The notes under the pieces were generated by a model. It was not told the origin of the DNA. It did no database searches and worked only from the letters and a program-made list of their open reading frames with translations. From NCBI RefSeq assembly GCF_003202285.1, contig NZ_MASW01000001.1, forward strand, positions 434,001 to 498,000: a stretch of 64,000 bases of DNA, given 5' to 3'. A program made the position numbers and the translations under genes. Below, piece by piece: positions 29,338 through 38,101 of the stretch (positions within the stretch are counted from its first letter, which is position 1; the number at the start of each line of letters is the position of its first letter). Source of the DNA: Prauserella muralis (GTDB taxonomy: Bacteria; Actinomycetota; Actinomycetes; Mycobacteriales; Pseudonocardiaceae).

Positions 29338-29874
29338 CTAGCCCAGCCGGGTGTCGGCGTGGTCGCGCGTCCGGTCGACGGCGAACCAACCGTGCTCGAA
29401 GCGCTGCCAGGCGGCGAGGTACGGTCTGGACCACTCGCCGTCCCGGGCGACGGCACGATCGAGCCGCTCGGCGGGATCGTCCACCTCCACCCACCACAAC
29501 GCCGAGAGCCGGGCTCGCACGGAGGCGCGGCCCGCCGAGACGCCCTCCAGCACCAGCACGTCGGGAACGGGGACGTCGACGTGCGCGCCGAGCCGGGGCC
29601 GCCCACCGGGCCACTCCATGCGGCGGTAACGGCCGGGCCCGCCGTGCACCAGCGGGCGGAGCACGCCGTCGGCCAGCCTCGGCCACCAGGCGACGGGACA
29701 GTCCCAGGTGGCGAAGTCGTCGGTGCTCACCAGCGCGGTCGGCACGCCCCGCTCGCGCAGCGCGGCGACCACCTCGCTCGCCACGGTGGACTTGCCGGAG
29801 CCGGACGGTCCGTCGATGGCGAGCAGCCGCACCTTGCCCAGCCGGGCCGGAGCCGCGAGCACGGCGCGCAGCAC
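29338..29874 (-). CDS. P-loop kinase, uridine kinase-like
   Basis: A 178-residue NTPase with Walker A DGPSGSGKST (residues 21-30) and a lid/acceptor region DDFATWDCPVAWWPRL. The arrangement resembles uridine kinase/phosphoribulokinase-type nucleoside kinases, but the substrate site is not diagnostic. The GTG at 29874 lies 10 nt after the recR stop; a longer frame would overlap recR by about 65 bp. It is probably cotranscribed with ybaB-recR. A true uridine kinase role is only one possibility. Confidence 0.75.
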   Translation of the reverse strand: MLRAVLAAPARLGKVRLLAIDGPSGSGKSTVASEVVAALRERGVPTALVSTDDFATWDCPVAWWPRLADGVLRPLVHGGPGRYRRMEWPGGRPRLGAHVDVPVPDVLVLEGVSAGRASVRARLSALWWVEVDDPAERLDRAVARDGEWSRPYLAAWQRFEHGWFAVDRTRDHADTRLG

Positions 29875-29884
29875 GGCAGGGCGC

Positions 29885-30481
29885 CTACAGGGCGCGGCGG
29901 CCGGACAGAGCGCGGCCGAGGGTGAGCTCGTCGGCGAACTCCAGGTCACCGCCCATGGGCAGGCCCGAGGCCAGCCGGGTCACTGTGAGGCCGGGGAAGT
30001 CGCGCAGCATCCGCACCAGGTAGGTGGCGGTGGCCTCGCCCTCGGTGTTCGGGTCGGTGGCGATGATGACCTCCGACACCTCCTCCCCGCCGATCCTGGC
30101 CAGCAGCTCCTTGATCCGCAGCTGGTCGGGTCCGACGCCGGAGAGCGGATCGAGCGCGCCGCCGAGCACGTGGTAGCGGCCCCGGAACTCCCGGGTCCGT
30201 TCCACCGCGAGGACGTCCTTGGGCTCCTCGACCACGCAGATCAGGGCGGGGTCGCGGCGGGCGTCGCGGCAGATGCGGCAGCGTTCCTCCTCGGAGACGT
30301 TGCCGCAGATGTCGCAGAACCGCACGCCCTCCCTGACCTTGCCGAGGATCTCCTGCAGCCGCGCGATGTCGGCCGGGTCGGTGGCCAGCAGGTGGAAGGC
30401 GATGCGCTGCGCGCTCTTCGGACCGATGCCCGGCAGCCTGCCGAGCTCGTCGATCAGGTCCTGGACGACACCTTCGTACAA
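29885..30481 (-). CDS. recR: Recombination protein RecR
   Basis: A 198-residue RecR, which with RecF/RecO loads RecA onto gapped DNA. Order: helix-hairpin-helix ([20 protein letters not shown]), C4 zinc finger ([16 protein letters not shown]), Toprim domain ([15 protein letters not shown], then [15 protein letters not shown]). The start is TTG at 30481, one base past the ybaB stop codon (TAGCTTG). Length matches the family exactly. Part of the conserved dnaX-ybaB-recR neighbourhood. Confidence 0.96.
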   Translation of the reverse strand: MYEGVVQDLIDELGRLPGIGPKSAQRIAFHLLATDPADIARLQEILGKVREGVRFCDICGNVSEEERCRICRDARRDPALICVVEEPKDVLAVERTREFRGRYHVLGGALDPLSGVGPDQLRIKELLARIGGEEVSEVIIATDPNTEGEATATYLVRMLRDFPGLTVTRLASGLPMGGDLEFADELTLGRALSGRRAL

Positions 30482-30482
30482 G

Positions 30483-30842
30483 CTAGTGCCCTGGCAGCCC
30501 GAGATTGCCGAGGTCGGGCATACCGCCGCCGAGGCCGCCCGCGAGGGGGCCCAGCTTCTCCTCGGTGAGCTTCTGCGCGTTGCTCGTCGCGTCGCGCACC
30601 GCGGCGACCACGAGATCGGCGAGCGTGTCGGTGTCCTCGGGGTCGACGACCTTCGGGTCGATCGTGAGGCTCTTGAGCTCCATGCCGCCGCTGACCGTCG
30701 CGGTGACCAGACCGCCGCCGGACGAGCCGGTGACCTCGGCAGCCGCCAGTTCCTGTTGCGCCGCGACGAGCTGTTCCTGCATCTGCTGGGCCTGCTGCAG
30801 GATCTGCTGCATGTCGGGCATTCCGCCGCCGGGTTGAACCAT
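30483..30842 (-). CDS. ybaB: YbaB/EbfC nucleoid-associated protein
   Basis: A 119-residue DNA-binding protein. The N-terminal helix [20 protein letters not shown] dimerises, followed by the strand block [28 protein letters not shown] Gly-rich end ([13 protein letters not shown]) closes it. The ATG at 30842 matches the family start [11 protein letters not shown]. Standard position between dnaX and recR, which start and stop almost head to tail with it. Confidence 0.95.
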   Translation of the reverse strand: MVQPGGGMPDMQQILQQAQQMQEQLVAAQQELAAAEVTGSSGGGLVTATVSGGMELKSLTIDPKVVDPEDTDTLADLVVAAVRDATSNAQKLTEEKLGPLAGGLGGGMPDLGNLGLPGH

Positions 30843-30913
30843 GATTCGGCTTCCGCTTCCTTTGCGCTGGGCGTGCACGTGCCCACCAGCCTAGTCGCAG
30901 AGCGTGTGGCACG

Positions 30914-31771
30914 GTGGACGCCGTGCGTGGTGTCCTCCTGCCGCTGGCGATCCTGCTCGCGCTGACCGGGTGTTCCGGTGGTGGGGGAGGCGGGGCGAGC
31001 GGCGCCGCGTCCGGTTCGGCCCCGCCCACGACCGCGACCACGGCCCTGCCCACGGCCACGACCACGACGCCGAAGGCCACCGCGACGACGCCGAGGGCCA
31101 ACACACCGACGCGGGCGGCCAACACACCGGTCGTCGTCCTCGACCCCGGGCACAACGGCGGCAACGCCGCGGCGCCGGAGGCGATCAACCGGCAGGTTCC
31201 GGCCGGGCGGGGCCGCACGAAGGCGTGCAACACCACCGGCACCTCCACCGACTCCGGCTACCCGGAGCATGCCTTCACCTTCGACGTGGCCGGGCGGGTC
31301 GCGCGCCTGCTGTCGGCGCAGGGCGTGCGGGTGGTCCTCACACGCGACACCGACGACGGTGTCGGACCGTGTGTCCACCGGCGCGCCGCCATCGGCAACG
31401 AGGCCGGCGCCGACGCCGTGGTGTCCATCCACGCCGACGGAGCCGCGGCCGATGCCGGTGGCTTCCACGTCGCCTACTCGGCCCCACCGCTCAACGAGGC
31501 GCAGGGCGCACCGGCGAACCGACTGGCCAGAGCCCTGGTGACCAGCATGTCCGCGGCCGGGTTCGGCGTCTCCGACTATCTCGGCGAGGGCGGGCTCTCG
31601 CCTCGCGACGACCTCGCCGGGCTCAACCTGTCACGACGGCCCGCCGTCCTGGTCGAGTGCGGCAACATGCGCAACGCCACCGAGGCCGCCGCCATGTCGT
31701 CGCCAGCGGGACGCCAGCGTTATGCCTCGGCCATCGCCGAGGGCGTGCTCGCCTACGTGGACGCGACCTAG
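30914..31771 (+). CDS. N-acetylmuramoyl-L-alanine amidase lipoprotein (Amidase_3)
   Basis: A 285-residue peptidoglycan amidase, cleaving the bond between MurNAc and the stem peptide. The signal ends in LTGC (Cys20), followed by a 50-residue Thr/Pro/Ala linker that would span the envelope. The Amidase_3 domain shows the zinc ligands in VLDPGHNGG and SIHADGA and the C-terminal VECGNMRN with the catalytic Glu. It runs opposite to ybaB and overlaps the end of dnaX by 4 bp. No SH3 or LysM wall-binding domain is present. Confidence 0.92.
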   Translation: MDAVRGVLLPLAILLALTGCSGGGGGGASGAASGSAPPTTATTALPTATTTTPKATATTPRANTPTRAANTPVVVLDPGHNGGNAAAPEAINRQVPAGRGRTKACNTTGTSTDSGYPEHAFTFDVAGRVARLLSAQGVRVVLTRDTDDGVGPCVHRRAAIGNEAGADAVVSIHADGAAADAGGFHVAYSAPPLNEAQGAPANRLARALVTSMSAAGFGVSDYLGEGGLSPRDDLAGLNLSRRPAVLVECGNMRNATEAAAMSSPAGRQRYASAIAEGVLAYVDAT

Positions 31772-33798
31772 TCGATCGGACGGGCGCCGAGGTGGTCGGA
31801 CAGCAGCCGGTGTGCCGCCTCGTCCGGATCCACGGGCACGGACGGGGGCGCGGCGGACGCGTCGGGCGAGACCTCGGCCTCTGGGTAGGGCTCCTCGTCG
31901 TCCGGCTCCGGGGGCAGCGGGATGTCCGGCTCGCCGGTCGCGGGCGCGGGCCTGCGGCCCTGCGCCTGCTCGGCGGACGCCGAGGGCCGCAGGTACGACC
32001 GCTGCTGCTCCTGCTGCGGGGGCCGTTCCTGGCGCGCCGGGGCCTGCGCGGCAGGCGCCTGGCCCGCGCCGGGCGCGGATGCCGCCTTCACGGCACCCGC
32101 GTGCACGCACCGCACCGTCCACTCACCCGAGATGAGCTGCCCGAGCGCGGTGGCGATGCAGTCGGCGTTGCGTGGCTCGGCGAGCCTGCGCGCCAGCGGC
32201 TCGGCGGTGTGGGTGAGCACCACCGTCGAGCCCTCGACGCTGTGCACGGTGGCGTTGGTGAGCATCGCCTCGGTGCTGCGGCTCAGCTTCCGCACGGCGG
32301 CGAGCAACTGCGGCCAGTACTGGCGCAGCGCGGCTGCGTCCACCTGCCCGGGAGCCGACGAGGCGGGGGCGCTCTCGGCGGCGGGAGCGGCGGCCTCGGG
32401 CTCCGGGCGCGGAGCCGGACGTTGCGCGGGCGCCGATGGCTGGGCCTGCTGAGCCTGCGGAGCGGGCGGAGCCTGCCGCGTGGCGTCCGGTTCCGCCTGC
32501 TGCGGCGGGGCCGCGGCAGGCGGGTCGGGCCGCTCGGGACGCTGCGACGGCCGCTGGAACGTCCGTTCCGGCGTCGCGGGCTGCGCGGCCGCCCCCGGGG
32601 CCGGAGCCCCCGCGTCACCGGCGGGGGCCGCGCCGCCTGCCGTGACCCTGCGCTCGAGGCGCTCCAGCCGCTGCACCAGGGCTCGCTCGTCGTCGGCGAC
32701 CTCGGGCAGCAGCATCCGCGCGCACAGCAGTTCGAGCAGCAGCCGGGGCGCGGTCGCGCCGCGCATCTCCAGCAGGCCGTTGTGGATGATCTCCGCGTAC
32801 CGGGTGAGCGTGCCGGGCTTGAGGCGCTCGGCCTGCCCGACCATGCGGCTCAGCTGCTCCTCCGGAGCCGACACCATGCCGTTGTTCGCCGCGTCCGGCA
32901 CGGAGCGCAGCAGGATCAGGTCGCGCAGCCGGTCGAGCAGGTCGCTGGCGAAGCGGCGCGGGTCGTGCCCGGCCTCGGCGAGCCGGTCGACGGTGCCGAA
33001 CACGGCCTTGGCGTCGTCGGCCGCCAGCGCGTCCACCATGCCGTCGATGAGCGCGACGTCGGTGACCCCGAGCAGCGCCACCGCGCGGTCGTAGGTGACG
33101 CCGTCCGGCCCGGCACCGGCGAGCAGCTGGTCCAGCACCGACTGGGTGTCGCGGGCCGAGCCGCCACCGGCCCGGATGACCAGCGGGAACACCGCGGGTT
33201 CCACGGGAACGCCCTCGGCGGCGATGTTGCGCTCCAGCAGCTCCCGCATCGCGCTCGGCGGGATGAGCCGGAACGGGTAGTGGTGCGTGCGCGAGCGGAT
33301 GGTGGTGAGCACCTTGTCCGGCTCGGTGGTGGCGAAGATGAAGATGAGGTGCTCCGGCGGCTCCTCCACGATCTTGAGCAGGGCGTTGAAGCCCTGCGTG
33401 GTGACCATGTGCGCCTCGTCGATGATGAACACCCGGTACCGCGACTCGGCGGGCGCGTAGAACGCCCGGTCGCGCAGCTCCCGGGCGTCGTCGACACCGC
33501 CGTGGCTGGCCGCGTCGAGCTCGGTGACGTCGACGCTGCCCGGCCCCTCGGGGGCCAGCGCCTTGCACGGGCCGCACTCGCCGCACGGGTCCGGCGTCGG
33601 GCCCTGGACGCAGTTCAGCGAGCGCGCCATGATCCGGGCGCTGGAGGTCTTGCCACAGCCCCGCGGGCCCGAGAACAGGTAGGCGTGGTTGATGCGGCCC
33701 GCGGCCAGCGCGGTGCGCAGGGGCTCGGTGACATGCTCCTGCCCGACGACCTCGGCGAAGGTTGCCGGCCGGTACTTGCGGTACAGCGCGAGAGCCAC
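31768..33798 (-). CDS. dnaX: DNA polymerase III subunit gamma/tau
   Basis: A 676-residue clamp-loader ATPase. Walker A GPRGCGKT is at residues 44-51, a four-Cys zinc module follows (CVQGPTPDPCGECGPCKAL), then Walker B FIIDEAHMV and SRC-type sensor region. Residues 370-676 are a Pro/Ala/Gln-rich linker and tau C-terminal domain (AALRQYWPQLLAAVRKLSR). GTG at 33798 gives the typical VALALYRKYRP start. No slippery frameshift site was noticed. Located upstream of ybaB-recR, as usual. Confidence 0.96.
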   Translation of the reverse strand: MALALYRKYRPATFAEVVGQEHVTEPLRTALAAGRINHAYLFSGPRGCGKTSSARIMARSLNCVQGPTPDPCGECGPCKALAPEGPGSVDVTELDAASHGGVDDARELRDRAFYAPAESRYRVFIIDEAHMVTTQGFNALLKIVEEPPEHLIFIFATTEPDKVLTTIRSRTHHYPFRLIPPSAMRELLERNIAAEGVPVEPAVFPLVIRAGGGSARDTQSVLDQLLAGAGPDGVTYDRAVALLGVTDVALIDGMVDALAADDAKAVFGTVDRLAEAGHDPRRFASDLLDRLRDLILLRSVPDAANNGMVSAPEEQLSRMVGQAERLKPGTLTRYAEIIHNGLLEMRGATAPRLLLELLCARMLLPEVADDERALVQRLERLERRVTAGGAAPAGDAGAPAPGAAAQPATPERTFQRPSQRPERPDPPAAAPPQQAEPDATRQAPPAPQAQQAQPSAPAQRPAPRPEPEAAAPAAESAPASSAPGQVDAAALRQYWPQLLAAVRKLSRSTEAMLTNATVHSVEGSTVVLTHTAEPLARRLAEPRNADCIATALGQLISGEWTVRCVHAGAVKAASAPGAGQAPAAQAPARQERPPQQEQQRSYLRPSASAEQAQGRRPAPATGEPDIPLPPEPDDEEPYPEAEVSPDASAAPPSVPVDPDEAAHRLLSDHLGARPID

Positions 33799-33857
33799 GC
33801 CGCGAGCGTACCGGCAGGCTCCGACGAATCCCTGCGCGGTGCGGGGCAGGCACAAAA

Positions 33858-33946
33858 GGGGACCCCCGCACCCGTCAGAGCCTGCTTATCCTTGCTGCCT
33901 TCCGGCCCTGGGGAGGTTCACAGGGTGGACGCCGCGGGGGTCCGGT
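33858..33946 (-). ncRNA. ffs: Signal recognition particle RNA (small bacterial type)
   Basis: The minus strand reads GGACCCCCGCGG at its 5' end and GCGGGGGTCC at its 3' end, closing a long stem. The diagnostic apical loop CCGGAAGGCAGCAAGG, bound by Ffh, is at about 33890-33906. The short class without Alu domain fits actinobacteria; ffs next to dnaX is common there. Ends are estimated to within a few bases. A T-rich stretch (CCTTTTG) follows the 3' end. Confidence 0.9.
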
Positions 33947-34054
33947 ACCCAGTGTAGGCGAAGGCTCGGCCCGCCTCGGACGCGGGCAGGGTGACGGTGG
34001 GCCCGGGTCTGCTCCCGGCGGCGCGAACCGGCACGGACCGGCGTGGACGCCCCG

Positions 34055-34306
34055 CTAGCCCGGGAGATCGAACTGGCCCGCCTTGACCGCGATCAGGAAG
34101 GCCTGCCACTCGCCGGGGTCGAAGACGAAGACCGGGCTGTTGGCCAGCTTCGTGTCGCGCACCCCGACCTTGTCGCCTGCCAGGTTGACCTCGACGCAGT
34201 TGCCCCCGTTCGGCTCGCTCGCGAACGACTTCTGCCAGGCGGCCGCGTCGAACATGCTCCCTGCCGTTGCCGGGTCGTAATCCGCTTGAGCGGCATAATC
34301 GGCCAT
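34055..34306 (-). CDS. DUF397 domain protein
   Basis: An 83-residue protein with the DUF397 core: FDAAAWQKSFASEPNGGNCVEVN, then VGVRDTKLANSPVFVFDPGEWQAFL. GGAGGT lies 6 nt before the ATG. DUF397 proteins are small actinobacterial proteins nearly always encoded beside XRE regulators carrying DUF5753, as here (34798-35655). They are proposed to act as partners of those regulators, as in BldB/WhiJ-type developmental systems. Sequence does not reveal its ligand. Confidence 0.92.
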   Translation of the reverse strand: MADYAAQADYDPATAGSMFDAAAWQKSFASEPNGGNCVEVNLAGDKVGVRDTKLANSPVFVFDPGEWQAFLIAVKAGQFDLPG

Positions 34307-34432
34307 GGTGTTACCTCCGTGCCCGGTCGGCGGACGCGGCCGGACGTGTGGTCCGACCACACGTTCCGTCGCGCCCCAGTCGTCGCTTCGACTGACCCAT
34401 GCCGCCATCCGTGCGACATTCGATCAATCGCC

Positions 34433-34462
34433 TCGACAGCGTGATTAATCTGCGACTAGGAT
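34433..34462 (+). promoter_or_regulatory. Candidate promoter for the 72-residue gene
   Basis: TCGACA (34433-34438), an 18-bp spacer and TAGGAT (34457-34462) inside an unusually A/T-rich stretch. The first downstream plus-strand gene starts at 34551. Confidence 0.4.
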
Positions 34463-34550
34463 TATTCCTATCGGTAGGGAGATCCGGGGGCAAATCCGGG
34501 GTCGGTCTCGTGAGAGATCGGCAACAGGCGCACTGGGGATGGAGCAGGCT

Positions 34551-34769
34551 ATGGCGGTACGACTCGATGTCGAGCCGATCGCGCCCGGCGGCGAGCCGGG
34601 CGCCGAGGAGGAACAGACCACTCGCAGGCCGCGCCGCAGGCTCGGCTTCGGCCTGATCAAGCTGTCCCGGCGCAGCGACGACGGCAGGGAGCTGTTCGGG
34701 CGCAAGAACAGCAGCGCGCTGATGCTGGTGGACGACCACTTCGCGCTCCGTCACCTCTGCCGCGCCTGA
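34551..34769 (+). CDS. Small basic protein of unknown function
   Basis: A 72-residue frame with strong G/C third-position bias and GGAG 6 nt before the ATG, so probably real. The N-terminal half is acidic/Pro-rich; residues 28-48 are basic (RRPRRRLGFGLIKLSRR) and the end is hydrophobic (SSALMLVDDHFALRHL). No family recognised. It lies between a DUF397 gene and its XRE/DUF5753 regulator, a position that suggests a third component of the same regulatory unit, though this is only positional inference. Confidence 0.6.
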   Translation: MAVRLDVEPIAPGGEPGAEEEQTTRRPRRRLGFGLIKLSRRSDDGRELFGRKNSSALMLVDDHFALRHLCRA

Positions 34770-34797
34770 GCGCGTCGCGTGGCCGAGCGAGCGGCCT

Positions 34798-35655
34798 CTA
34801 CGTGTTGAGCTGCGCGCGGTAGGACTCGGCGAGGTCGGCGAGGAACTGCCGCGTCTCCTGCCGCTCCAGCGCGGCACCGCGCAGGCGGTCCCAGGCGTCG
34901 ACGAACAGCTGGAAGTCCTTGATGTCGTCGAGGTAGATGCCGCCCGCCGTGTGTTCGATGTAGACGAAGTCCCGCGTGCGGTCGGGGAACCGCATGATCG
35001 TGAAGTCGTTGGGCACCGAGGCCAGCTTGGCATCGAACGGCAGCACGTGGATGTAGACGCGTGAGCGGCGCTCCAGCTCCAGCATGTGCTCCAGCTGGTC
35101 GAGCATCACTGCGGGCGCGTGCCCGCCCGGCGCCCTGCGCAGCGCCGACTCGCTCAGGATGAACCGGTAGTACGGCGGCTGCTGCTGGTCGAAGACGGCC
35201 TTGCGGTCCAACCGGTTGCGCACGAGCGACGTGATGTCGGTGGCGCCGAACTCGGTGAACTGCTTGAGCATGTAGTGCTCGGACTGCAGCGGCCCCGGGA
35301 GGCGCTCGCCGTGCCACGTCATGATCTCGGCGGCAGCGGGCTCCAGATCGGTGAAGGTGCGAAACCAGTGCGGCACAACCGAGCGGTAGCCGGACCAGTG
35401 CCCGCGCTGGCCCGCCGCGGCCCTTGCCAGGCTCAGCAGCGTCTCGGCCTCGTCGCCGTCGATGCCGAACGCGTCCAGCATCGCCCGCACGTCCCCGAGC
35501 TTGACGCCCACCGCGCCGGACTCGATCTTGTTGACCTTGCCCTGCGTGCACCCCAGTATGTCGGCCACCTGCTGCTGGGTGAGTCCCGCCGAGGTACGCG
35601 CGTGCCGCAACTCGTTGCCGAGCTGCTTGCGGCGGGACGTGACGGTGCTGGCCAT
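34798..35655 (-). CDS. XRE-family regulator with DUF5753 domain
   Basis: A 285-residue regulator. The N-terminal HTH is LGNELRHARTSAGLTQQQVADILGCTQGKVNKIESG, followed by the DUF5753 sensor domain (about 90-270) with the recognisable RTFTDLEPAAAEIMTWHGERLPGPLQSEHYML. The ATG at 35655 gives the common N-terminus; a TTG at 35688 is the alternative. Genes of this type pair with DUF397 proteins and control development or antibiotic production in Streptomyces. Divergent from gnd. Confidence 0.92.
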   Translation of the reverse strand: MASTVTSRRKQLGNELRHARTSAGLTQQQVADILGCTQGKVNKIESGAVGVKLGDVRAMLDAFGIDGDEAETLLSLARAAAGQRGHWSGYRSVVPHWFRTFTDLEPAAAEIMTWHGERLPGPLQSEHYMLKQFTEFGATDITSLVRNRLDRKAVFDQQQPPYYRFILSESALRRAPGGHAPAVMLDQLEHMLELERRSRVYIHVLPFDAKLASVPNDFTIMRFPDRTRDFVYIEHTAGGIYLDDIKDFQLFVDAWDRLRGAALERQETRQFLADLAESYRAQLNT

Positions 35656-35732
35656 GACGCCGGTGACGTTACCGTTTTCGGTGCTCAACGAGAAATCGCC
35701 ATCCCGTCTCGCGCGCGCGTAGGCTGCGTCTC

Positions 35733-37172
35733 ATGACCAAGAAGGCGAGCATCGGAGTCACCGGCCTCGCGGTGATGGGCCGGAACCTGGCCCGCAACCT
35801 GGCCCGCCACGGGCACACCGTGGCCCTGCACAACAGGTCCGGCGAACGCACCAGGGAACTCGTGGAGCGGTTCGGCTCCGAGGGGGAGTTCGTCCCGGCC
35901 TACTCGGCGCAGGAGTTCGTCGACGCGCTGGAGCGGCCGCGGCAGATCGTGATCATGGTCAAGGCGGGCGCACCGACGGACGCCGTGATCGAGGAGTTCG
36001 CGCCCCTGCTGGAGCGCGGCGACGTGATCGTCGACGCGGGCAACGCGCACTTCGCCGACACGCGGCGGCGGGAGGCCGCGCTGCGCGAACGCGGGCTGCA
36101 CTTCGTCGGCACCGGCGTCTCCGGCGGCGAGGAGGGTGCCCTGCACGGGCCGAGCATCATGCCCGGAGGGTCGGCCGAGTCGTACGCCTCGCTCGGGCCG
36201 CTGCTGGAGGACATCGCCGCCAAGGTCGACGGCACGCCCTGCTGCGCGCACATCGGTCCCGACGGCGCGGGCCACTTCGTCAAGATGGTGCACAACGGCA
36301 TCGAGTACGCCGACATGCAGTTGATCGCCGAGTCGTTCGACCTGCTGCGCGGCGCGCTGGGCCTGGAGCCCGCGCAGATCGCCGACGTGTTCCGCACGTG
36401 GAACACCGGGCGGCTCGACTCCTACCTCATCGAGATCACCGCCGAGGTGCTCGCGCACACCGACGCCGCCACCGGCAAGCCGTTCGTCGACGTGGTTGCC
36501 GATGCCGCCGAGCAGAAGGGCACCGGCCGCTGGACCGTCCAGATCGGACTCGATCTCGGCATCCCGATCAGCGGCATCGCCGAGGCGACCTTCGCCCGTT
36601 CGCTGTCCGGGCACACCGGCCTTCGCGCCGCGACGCGCGGGCTCGCCGGTCCCGAACGGACACCGCTGACGGGCGCGGCGGCCGAGCGCTTCGCCGACGA
36701 CGTCGAGCAGGCGCTGTACGCGTCGAAGGTCGTCGCCTACGCGCAGGGGTTCAACCAGATCCAGGCGGGCAGCGCCGAGTACGACTGGAACATCGACCTC
36801 GGCGCGGTGGCCTCGCTCTGGCGCGGTGGCTGCATCATCCGTGCCAAGTTCCTCGACGACATCCGCGCCGCCTACGAGGCCGAGCCCGCGCTGCCCACAC
36901 TGCTAACGAGCGGCGACTTCCGCAAGGCCGTCGAGGACGCCCAGGACGCGTGGCGCTCGGTCGTGTCCACGGCGGTGCGGCTCGGCATCCCGACACCCGG
37001 CTTCTCCACCGCGCTGGCCTACTACGACGCGCTGCGCGCGGACCGGCTGCCCGCCGCGCTGGTGCAGGGTCAGCGGGACTACTTCGGCGCGCACACCTAC
37101 CGTCGCGTCGACCGCGAGGGCGTCTTCCACACCGAGTGGGCCACCGAGGCGCGCGCCGAGCGGCCCGCGTAA
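35733..37172 (+). CDS. gnd: 6-phosphogluconate dehydrogenase, decarboxylating
   Basis: A 479-residue enzyme of the oxidative pentose phosphate pathway making ribulose 5-phosphate, CO2 and NADPH. The nucleotide loop is GLAVMGRNLARN; substrate motifs are VSGGEEGALHGPSIMPGG and GHFVKMVHNGIEYADMQLI, and the C-terminal tail RRVDREGVFHTEW inserts into the partner subunit. Length is that of the long (GndA) class. TAGGCT sits 7 nt before the ATG and no ribosome site is present, so the mRNA is probably leaderless. Confidence 0.96.
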   Translation: MTKKASIGVTGLAVMGRNLARNLARHGHTVALHNRSGERTRELVERFGSEGEFVPAYSAQEFVDALERPRQIVIMVKAGAPTDAVIEEFAPLLERGDVIVDAGNAHFADTRRREAALRERGLHFVGTGVSGGEEGALHGPSIMPGGSAESYASLGPLLEDIAAKVDGTPCCAHIGPDGAGHFVKMVHNGIEYADMQLIAESFDLLRGALGLEPAQIADVFRTWNTGRLDSYLIEITAEVLAHTDAATGKPFVDVVADAAEQKGTGRWTVQIGLDLGIPISGIAEATFARSLSGHTGLRAATRGLAGPERTPLTGAAAERFADDVEQALYASKVVAYAQGFNQIQAGSAEYDWNIDLGAVASLWRGGCIIRAKFLDDIRAAYEAEPALPTLLTSGDFRKAVEDAQDAWRSVVSTAVRLGIPTPGFSTALAYYDALRADRLPAALVQGQRDYFGAHTYRRVDREGVFHTEWATEARAERPA

Positions 37173-37185
37173 CGGGCGTTCTCGC

Positions 37186-37983
37186 TCACGGCGGCTCGCT
37201 GCGGACACCGTCGAAGGGGGTGCGTGCCCTCGGGGCGCCCAGCGCCCGGGAGATCCCGCGCGCGGCGGCCCGCACGGCGGGCACCACCGTGCGCGGGTCC
37301 GTGGCGTCGGCGGGGGCCACGATCGAGATGGCGGCGACGACGGTGTCCTGGCGCCCGTACACGGGGGCCGCCACGGACACCGCGTCCGGCTCGATCTGGC
37401 CCTCGCTGATCGCGTACCCGTCGCGCCGCACGTCGGCGAGCACGCGGCGCAGCTCGTCGGCCGAGGAGATGGTCCGCTCCGAGTAGCGCTTGAGGGGCGC
37501 CGCCAGGGCGTCCTCCTGCACCTGCGGTGGCGCGAACGCCAGCAGGACCCTGCCCACGCCGGTGACGTGCGCAGGCAGCCTGCCGCCCACCCTCGTCTGG
37601 ATGCGGATCGCGTCCCGCCCCGAGATCCGCTCGACGTAGACGACCTCGGCGCCGTCGAGCACGGCGAGCTGCACGTTCTGATGGGTCGCCTCGTACACGT
37701 CCTCGAGGAACGGAAGGGCGGCCTCCCGCAGGCCGGTGCCGTGCGGCGCGAGGGAGGCGATCTCCCACAGCCACAGCCCCACCCGGTAGCCACCGGACTC
37801 GTCGCGCTCCAGTGCGCCGCGTGCGGTCAGCTCCCGCACCAGGCGGTGCGCCGTCGACAGCGGCAGCCCGGCGCGGCGGCTCAGCTCGGACAGAGTGAGC
37901 ACGGGCCGCTCGGAGCTGAAGGCGTCGAGCACGTCGAGCACCCGGCCGACCACGGTGGGTGAGACATCAGGGTTGCGCCGCAC
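37186..37983 (-). CDS. IclR-family transcriptional regulator
   Basis: A 265-residue IclR regulator. The winged helix (VVGRVLDVLDAFSSERPVLTLSELSRRAGLPLSTAHRLVREL) occupies residues 9-70, and the GAF-like effector domain follows, ending with the characteristic Ser/Ala-rich C-terminus. GTG at 37983 is the chosen start, another in-frame GTG lies 3 codons upstream (37992). It converges with gnd and diverges from trkH; the regulated gene is not evident. Confidence 0.88.
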   Translation of the reverse strand: MRRNPDVSPTVVGRVLDVLDAFSSERPVLTLSELSRRAGLPLSTAHRLVRELTARGALERDESGGYRVGLWLWEIASLAPHGTGLREAALPFLEDVYEATHQNVQLAVLDGAEVVYVERISGRDAIRIQTRVGGRLPAHVTGVGRVLLAFAPPQVQEDALAAPLKRYSERTISSADELRRVLADVRRDGYAISEGQIEPDAVSVAAPVYGRQDTVVAAISIVAPADATDPRTVVPAVRAAARGISRALGAPRARTPFDGVRSEPP

Positions 37984-38101
37984 CCGGACCACCCAAGCCG
38001 GTCGACACACCCGGTGCAAGCTGCCGCCGTGCCGATGCGGGGCCGCCTGCGAATGGTTAGCTTGGGCATCGAAACACCCGCCGACGAAAGGAAGCGACCC
38101 G

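Noticed and set aside
30904-33957. Plus-strand open frame of 1017 codons opposite dnaX
   Set aside because: It runs through the amidase gene in another frame and is antisense to dnaX and ffs; composition is non-protein-like.
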